11,773 nucleotides of DNA from F1-20-MAGs016 sp046086245. GTDB lineage: Bacteria > Planctomycetota > Planctomycetia > Pirellulales > UBA1268. Position numbers and translations under genes: made by a program. The notes below the pieces were generated by a model. The model was not told the origin of the DNA and searched no databases. It was given only the letters and a program-made list of their open reading frames with translations. The stretch lies in the NCBI GenBank assembly GCA_046086245.1, contig JBJSXB010000356.1, forward strand, positions 1 through 11,773. Reading direction: 5' to 3'. Each line of letters opens with the position of its first letter. Position 1 is the first letter of the stretch. Positions 7,890 through 11,773 of the stretch are shown one piece after another.

Positions 7890-10444
7890 CGCCTCGCGAC
7901 GCTTGGGGAAATGGGCTCGCCGTCGCGTTGCTCCTCGTGGCGGCGACACTGCCGGCGGCCAACCTGCGGGCCGCCGACGCGCCGCGGTGGAACATCCTCT
8001 TCGTCTTCGCCGACGACTGGGGTCGCTACGCCGGCTGCCATGCGGGGCTCGACGGCCGCCCGACGCTCAACGACATCGTCCGCACCCCGGCGGTCGACCG
8101 CCTGGCGCGCGAAGGGGTGTTGTTTCGCAACGCCTTCGTCAGCGCGCCCTCCTGCACCCCCTGCCGCAGCGCGCTGGTATCGGGGAGGCATTTCTTCCAA
8201 TGCGGCCGTGGCGCGATCCTCCAGGGCGCCGAGTGGGACGATGCGATCCCCACGTTCCCCTTGCTGCTCGAACGCGGCGGCTACCGGATCGGCAAGTATT
8301 CCAAGGTGTGGAGCCCCGGCAAGCCGGCCGACGCCCCGTTCGGCGGCCAGGCCCACGCGTATGAACGGGCCGGCCGCCGCGCCAATAACGTGTCGGAGGA
8401 GGCGACCAAGCTGGTAGAGGTGGGAGCCGATCCCGGCGCCGCCCGCGCCGCGATCCTCGCCGAGATGCGCGAAAACTTCCGGCTGTTCCTCGACGACGTT
8501 CCCGGCGGATCACCGTGGCATTTCTTCTGCGGGCCCACCACCACGCACCGCTCTTGGGTGCGGGGATCGGGGCGGGATCTGTGGGGCATCGATCCGGAGT
8601 CGCTCGCCGGGAAGCTTCCTCCCTTCCTCCCCGACGTGCCCGCGGTGCGCGAGGACGTCGCCGACTACCTCGGCGAGGTGCAGGCGGTCGACGCGATCAT
8701 CGGCGAACTCATCGCCGAACTGGAGGCCCGCGGCCTCCTCGAGCGGACGCTCGTCGTCGTCAGCGGCGACCATGGCATGCCGGGGGTACCGCACGGCAAA
8801 TGCAACGTCTACGACCATGGCAGCGCCGTGCCGCTCGTGGCGCGCGTGCCGGGCGGTGTCGGCGGACGGATCATCGACGATTTCGTCTCGCTTCCCGACC
8901 TCTGTCCGACGTTCCTCGACGTGGCGGGCGTCGCCCACCCCGCCGGCATCGCCGCCCGGAGCCTGCTGCCCCAACTCACGGCCGTCACCGGCGGCACGAT
9001 CGACGCCTCGCGCGACGCCGTGATCATCGGCCGCGAGCGCCACGTGGCGGCGGCACGAGCGGACCGACTCCCCTATCCGGTGCGCGCCCTGCGGACGCGC
9101 GATTGGCTGCTGGTGCGGAACTTTCACCCCGAGCGCGACCCGATGGGCACGCCGCCCGCCGGCCCGCTCGACCCGCACACCGTCGCCACCGATACCGCCG
9201 CCGTCTACGCCGACATGGACGCCGGCCCCACCAAGGCGTGGCTCGTCGCCCACGCCGCCGATCCCGCCGGGCGGGCATACCACGACCGCGCCTTCGCACG
9301 ACGTCCGGCGGTGGAACTCTACGACCTGCGTGGCGATCCGTGGCAGATGACCAACGTCGCCGGCCGGCCGGAACACGCCGCCGTCGAGGTGGCCCTCACC
9401 AAGCGTCTCCTCGACACGCTCTCGGCCGCCGGCGATCCCCGCGTCGCGCCCGATCCGATCTTCGAGCGTCCGCCGTTCACCGATCCCAATCCCCAGCCGG
9501 CGGCACGCGCGGCGCGCCGCCCGGCCCGGGTCGCGGCGCCGCCCGGCGCCCCGCCCGACGAAACACTGTTCGTCGCCGAGCCATTCACCCCCGCGGGTGC
9601 CTTCACACCGGGGATCGAGGGACCGGCCTGCGATCGCTCGGGCGCGCTGTTCGCCGTCAACCTCGCTCGCGAGGGGACGATCGGCCGGATCCTCCCCGAC
9701 GGCAGCGCCGAGGTGTTTCTCGCGCTCCCCGGCACGAGCGTCGGCAACGGGATCCGCTTCGGCGCCGACGGCACGATGTTCATCGCCGACTACGTCAACC
9801 ACAACGTCTTCCGGGTCGCACCGGGTGGTCGTGAACCGCAGCGGCTCGCCCATGACGCGCGCATGAACCAACCCAACGACCTGGCGATCGCCGCCGACGG
9901 CACCCTCTACGCCAGCGACCCCGATTGGAAGGCGGGCACGGGGCAACTGTGGCGGATCGATCGTGACGGCACCACCACGCGCCTCGCCGCCGGGATGGGC
10001 ACCACCAACGGCATCGACGTCAGCCCCGACGGCACGACCCTGTACGTCAACGAGAGCGTCCAACGAAACGTCTGGGCGTTCCCGATCCGCGCGGATCGCA
10101 CGCTCGGCGCGAAGCGGCTCGTCCGGAGCTTTCCCGACCACGGGTTCGACGGCATGCGCTGCGACGTCGAGGGCAACCTCCACGTGACCCGTTACGGCAA
10201 GGGCACCGTCGCGGTGCTCCGGCCCGACGGCACCGTGATCCGGGAGATCGACGTCCTCGGTGCCAAGCCGAGCAACATCTGCTTCGGCGGCGCCGACGGC
10301 CGCACGGTGTACGTGACCGAGGTGGAACACACGCGGATCGTGCGCTACCGGACCGACGTGCCCGGCCTGTCGAGCATCCGGTGGGCCGACGGCGGGGACG
10401 CGGGCCGAACCGGCGCCCGCGTCCCCACCGCGCCCGGTCAGTAG
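7886..10444 (+). CDS. Secreted sulfatase fused to SMP-30/gluconolactonase propeller
   Basis: This 852-aa protein has a signal peptide (GLAVALLLVAATLPAANLRA, cleavage near residue 29-30). The sulfatase domain spans about 35-525. It shows metal ligands D43 and D44 in FADDWG, the formylglycine motif C90-T-P-C-R94, H221 in TTHRSW, D295-H296 in SGDHG, and K305 in GKCNVYDHG. The style resembles heparan N-sulfatase-like planctomycete enzymes. An Ala/Pro/Arg-rich linker (about 530-560) leads to an SMP-30 domain (about 561-830). Its E578 (GIEGP), N664 (QPNDL), N708 (TNGIDVSPDG) and D755 (FDGMRCD) line up in order and spacing with the metal and substrate ligands of this lactonase family. Both halves therefore look active. 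Cys90 would need a formylglycine-generating enzyme, which is not in the window. Translation is probably coupled to the upstream hydrolase through the ATGA overlap. Sulfate-ester removal plus lactone hydrolysis on one chain is inferred; the substrate is unknown. Confidence 0.9.
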   Translation: MTPRDAWGNGLAVALLLVAATLPAANLRAADAPRWNILFVFADDWGRYAGCHAGLDGRPTLNDIVRTPAVDRLAREGVLFRNAFVSAPSCTPCRSALVSGRHFFQCGRGAILQGAEWDDAIPTFPLLLERGGYRIGKYSKVWSPGKPADAPFGGQAHAYERAGRRANNVSEEATKLVEVGADPGAARAAILAEMRENFRLFLDDVPGGSPWHFFCGPTTTHRSWVRGSGRDLWGIDPESLAGKLPPFLPDVPAVREDVADYLGEVQAVDAIIGELIAELEARGLLERTLVVVSGDHGMPGVPHGKCNVYDHGSAVPLVARVPGGVGGRIIDDFVSLPDLCPTFLDVAGVAHPAGIAARSLLPQLTAVTGGTIDASRDAVIIGRERHVAAARADRLPYPVRALRTRDWLLVRNFHPERDPMGTPPAGPLDPHTVATDTAAVYADMDAGPTKAWLVAHAADPAGRAYHDRAFARRPAVELYDLRGDPWQMTNVAGRPEHAAVEVALTKRLLDTLSAAGDPRVAPDPIFERPPFTDPNPQPAARAARRPARVAAPPGAPPDETLFVAEPFTPAGAFTPGIEGPACDRSGALFAVNLAREGTIGRILPDGSAEVFLALPGTSVGNGIRFGADGTMFIADYVNHNVFRVAPGGREPQRLAHDARMNQPNDLAIAADGTLYASDPDWKAGTGQLWRIDRDGTTTRLAAGMGTTNGIDVSPDGTTLYVNESVQRNVWAFPIRADRTLGAKRLVRSFPDHGFDGMRCDVEGNLHVTRYGKGTVAVLRPDGTVIREIDVLGAKPSNICFGGADGRTVYVTEVEHTRIVRYRTDVPGLSSIRWADGGDAGRTGARVPTAPGQ
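10390..10430. terminator. strong inverted repeat at the convergent gene ends, probable shared terminator-like hairpin
   Basis: GGGGACGCGGGC (10394-10405) and GCCCGCGTCCCC (10415-10426) are a perfect 12-bp inverted repeat with a 9-nt loop. After one mismatch, 3 more base pairs form (10390-10392 with 10428-10430). It lies inside the last codons of the plus-strand fusion gene and 11 nt past the stop of the minus-strand DUF1559 gene. It has no T-run on either side, so a rho-independent mechanism is uncertain; it may instead stabilise 3' ends or block opposing transcription. Confidence 0.55.
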
Positions 10445-11400
10445 TCACCGCCCGGCATGTCGCCCGCCTTCGCGGTGAGCAGCGCGGCGAAGACGTTGGC
10501 GGCGATCGAGTCGGCGATGAATCGTGCCGACCCGTCCGCCATCGTCACCGTCATGCCCCCCGGATGGAACGAGTAGGGTTCGCTGTCGTTGTTGCAACTC
10601 ATGATGCACTTACCGGTCCCGGCCGACCCGTTGATCGCACCGGTGACGCCGTCGGTGCCGTCCATCGACCCTGCGGCGCCGTCGGGATCCGACCAGCCGA
10701 AGCCTTCGGGACGGGGCAGGATCGTTCCCTGGTCACGCCGCAGCAGGAAATGGTTGGGCCGGGCGGCACTCTCCATCACCATGATCGTCTGGCTCAAACC
10801 GTCACTGATCTCCGCCAGCTTGCTGTCGCGGCCGTTGACCAGCGGCCCGTCGTGATCGACCGCTCCGCCCGGGTTTGGAATGCCGTTGGCCGTATAGAAC
10901 CGGTTGCGGAGTCGGTGCATGACGATGTAGTCGAGCGGCCCCATGACCCTTCCGTCGATCGCGCTGCCGGTTCCCGCCGCCGGTCGACGTCCCGTGCCGG
11001 GGCCGGATGCGCAGATGAACAGGGCGATCGGCGTCGTGCCGGTGACGGCGTTCACGCCGGCATTCCAGCGCACCGTCTTGTCGTAGAGCTTCGCGAGGTT
11101 GCCTTCTTCGAAATAATCGAGCACGAGCACCGGCCAACTCATCACGCTCGCCGGCGTGGTCTTGGCGTTCGGACGGGAATTGGGCAACTTGTTAAAGGCG
11201 GTCACGTAGTTGTGAAATGACAGCCCGATCTGCCGCATGTTGTTGGAGCAGCTCGACCGGCGGGCCGCCTCGCGGGCCGACTGGACCGCCGGCAGGAGCA
11301 GCCCCACCAGCGTGCCGATGATGGCGATGACCACCAGCAGTTCGACGAGGGTGAAACCGGGGCGGTCGTCGCACGGACGACCACGATTCGAGCAACGCAT
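10438..11400 (-). CDS. DUF1559 pseudopilin-like protein with prepilin-type N-terminal signal
   Basis: This 320-aa protein is typical in length for DUF1559, a family greatly expanded in planctomycetes. The class III-type prepilin signal is clear: a short basic leader, RPG15 then F16-T-L-V-E20-L-L, with Glu at +5 of the predicted mature chain, and a hydrophobic helix to about residue 37. The conserved SAREAARRSSCSNN region follows (41-54). The C-terminus has DGLSQTIMVMES and the signature HPGG (from 279) and ADGSARF (288-294). It is expected to be processed by a prepilin peptidase and anchored or assembled at the inner membrane; the exact role of the family is unsettled. The start at 11400 is chosen because AGGAGG lies 5 nt upstream; an in-frame ATG at 11451 would add 17 residues ahead of the leader. 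Its stop overlaps the fusion gene's stop by 7 bp, and it is divergent from the PLP-enzyme gene. Confidence 0.92.
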   Translation of the reverse strand: MRCSNRGRPCDDRPGFTLVELLVVIAIIGTLVGLLLPAVQSAREAARRSSCSNNMRQIGLSFHNYVTAFNKLPNSRPNAKTTPASVMSWPVLVLDYFEEGNLAKLYDKTVRWNAGVNAVTGTTPIALFICASGPGTGRRPAAGTGSAIDGRVMGPLDYIVMHRLRNRFYTANGIPNPGGAVDHDGPLVNGRDSKLAEISDGLSQTIMVMESAARPNHFLLRRDQGTILPRPEGFGWSDPDGAAGSMDGTDGVTGAINGSAGTGKCIMSCNNDSEPYSFHPGGMTVTMADGSARFIADSIAANVFAALLTAKAGDMPGGDY

Positions 11401-11405
11401 GAATG

Positions 11406-11411
11406 CCTCCT
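11406..11411 (-). promoter_or_regulatory. consensus Shine-Dalgarno of the DUF1559 gene
   Basis: The minus strand reads AGGAGG here, 5 nt before the ATG at 11400. It settles that start over the upstream ATG at 11451. Confidence 0.8.
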
Positions 11412-11508
11412 GAGCCACGTATCGAACGATTGATCCCTGATTGCCAGTCACTAGAGACGGCAGCGGTCAGGCGTTCATGAGCGAGGCGTATGGATTCCGT
11501 GTGCGTTC

Positions 11509-11552
11509 GATCATTTCTCGATGAGCATCTGATGACGATTCGATGAGGAAAT
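11509..11552 (+). repeat. 11-bp-periodic GATGA repeat (four units)
   Basis: GATGA occurs at 11520, 11531 and 11542, exactly 11 bp apart, with a degenerate unit GATCA at 11509, again 11 bp earlier. An overlapping 8-mer TCGATGAG is repeated at 11518 and 11540. The units would lie on nearly the same face of the helix. The array ends about 25 bp before the ATG at 11576, so it could overlap the promoter or leader of that gene. No known regulator is recognised. Confidence 0.45.
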
Positions 11553-11575
11553 CTGCCAGCCGGAAGGCCCCCGTC

Positions 11576-11773
11576 ATGGACAACGATCCGATGAGCGAAC
11601 GAGATTCGGCTCTCGCCCTCGACACTCTTCCCACGCCGGCGCTCGTCATCGACGGAGCCGTCGCGCGGCGCAACGTCGGGCGCCTCGCCGCCTACGCGCG
11701 CGACCATGGCATCGCGTTGCGGCCCCACACCAAGACCCACAAGAGCCGCTTCGTCGGCGGCCTCCAACTCGCC
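11576..11773 (+). CDS. N-terminus of a D-threonine aldolase / D-serine dehydratase-like PLP enzyme (runs off the right edge)
   Basis: The 66 residues in view continue open to the window edge. LDTLPTPALVID (15-26) is the usual entry into the alanine-racemase-type barrel of this fold-type III family. LRPHTKTHKS (48-57) is the PLP-binding motif, with Lys53 the expected Schiff-base lysine. Family members cleave D-threonine-like beta-hydroxy amino acids or deaminate D-serine; the missing C-terminal metal site prevents choosing between them. The start at 11576 has GGAAGG (11562-11567) 8 nt upstream. Other in-frame ATGs are at 11543 and 11591, both without a clear ribosome binding site. The gene is divergent from the DUF1559 gene. 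Confidence 0.8.
   Translation, partial: MDNDPMSERDSALALDTLPTPALVIDGAVARRNVGRLAAYARDHGIALRPHTKTHKSRFVGGLQLA

Larger units (their letters stand above)
11401..11575. promoter_or_regulatory. divergent intergenic region holding start signals of both flanking genes
   Basis: This 175-bp gap separates the minus-strand DUF1559 gene from the plus-strand PLP-enzyme gene, so both promoters are expected here. I could not pick a convincing -35/-10 pair for either direction. It contains the AGGAGG of the minus gene, a small inverted repeat ATCGAACGAT (11421-11430) about 20 bp upstream of that gene, a phased GATGA repeat, and GGAAGG before the plus gene. Confidence 0.45.

Noticed and set aside
6093..7949. 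Minus-strand open frame of 618 codons opposite the hydrolase gene
   Set aside because: It mirrors the real gene, with low-complexity composition and no domain or start signal.
8510..10330. Minus-strand open frame of 606 codons opposite the sulfatase-lactonase gene
   Set aside because: It is antisense to intact catalytic motifs, and its composition (Gly, Val, Asp, Arg, His) is that of a shadow frame.
10381..11220. Plus-strand open frame of 279 codons opposite the DUF1559 gene
   Set aside because: The minus-strand DUF1559 protein has a textbook prepilin signal and a consensus Shine-Dalgarno; this frame has neither motifs nor a ribosome binding site.
11430..11463. TTGATC and TTGCCA boxes as -35 elements for the PLP-enzyme gene
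   Set aside because: No acceptable -10 hexamer was found at 16-18 bp spacing, so a promoter call would be guesswork.
11192..11767. Minus-strand open frame of 191 codons across the divergent region
   Set aside because: It crosses the PLP-enzyme start and the first part of the DUF1559 gene. It contains only out-of-frame echoes of the latter, so it is not a gene.

Overview
The window is GC-rich chromosomal DNA that points to a member of the Planctomycetota, probably close to the Pirellulales. The strongest markers are a Pirellula/Verrucomicrobium-type membrane-bound dehydrogenase fused to the matching CxxCH heme domain, a DUF1559 pseudopilin-like protein, and a secreted formylglycine-type sulfatase. 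This is inferred from protein families only; there is no rRNA in the window.

Layout: (1) positions 1-219 hold the C-terminal end of a gene that enters from the left and ends in a Cys/His-rich zinc-ribbon-like module. (2) 285-1319 is a DUF2235 alpha/beta hydrolase (Tle1-like phospholipase family) with a visible Ser/Asp/His set. (3) After a 142-bp gap with a plausible sigma-70-type promoter, 1462-10444 is a tight three-gene plus-strand unit. It encodes a 1554-aa FG-GAP propeller/dehydrogenase/HEAT-like/cytochrome c/carbohydrate-binding-like protein, a 580-aa secreted alpha/beta hydrolase with a duplicated beta-rich N-terminal module, and an 852-aa fusion of a sulfatase with an SMP-30/gluconolactonase propeller. 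The gaps are 20 bp and a 4-bp ATGA overlap. (4) 10438-11400 on the minus strand is a DUF1559 protein; its stop overlaps the fusion gene's stop by 7 bp, and a 12-bp perfect inverted repeat sits just beside the stops. (5) A 175-bp divergent intergenic region carries an 11-bp-periodic GATGA repeat. (6) 11576 to the right edge is the start of a D-threonine aldolase/D-serine dehydratase-like PLP enzyme.

How the genes may work together (inference): all three proteins of the central unit begin with signal peptides, so they probably act outside the cytoplasmic membrane. A propeller-type sugar dehydrogenase passing electrons to its own heme c, a lactonase that opens sugar lactones, and a sulfatase on the same polypeptide as the lactonase would make a coherent path for oxidising and desulfating sulfated sugars. 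The hydrolase could remove an ester. No substrate can be read from the sequence. I see no RNA genes, CRISPR array, insertion sequence or phage gene. The gaps between genes are all under 300 bases.
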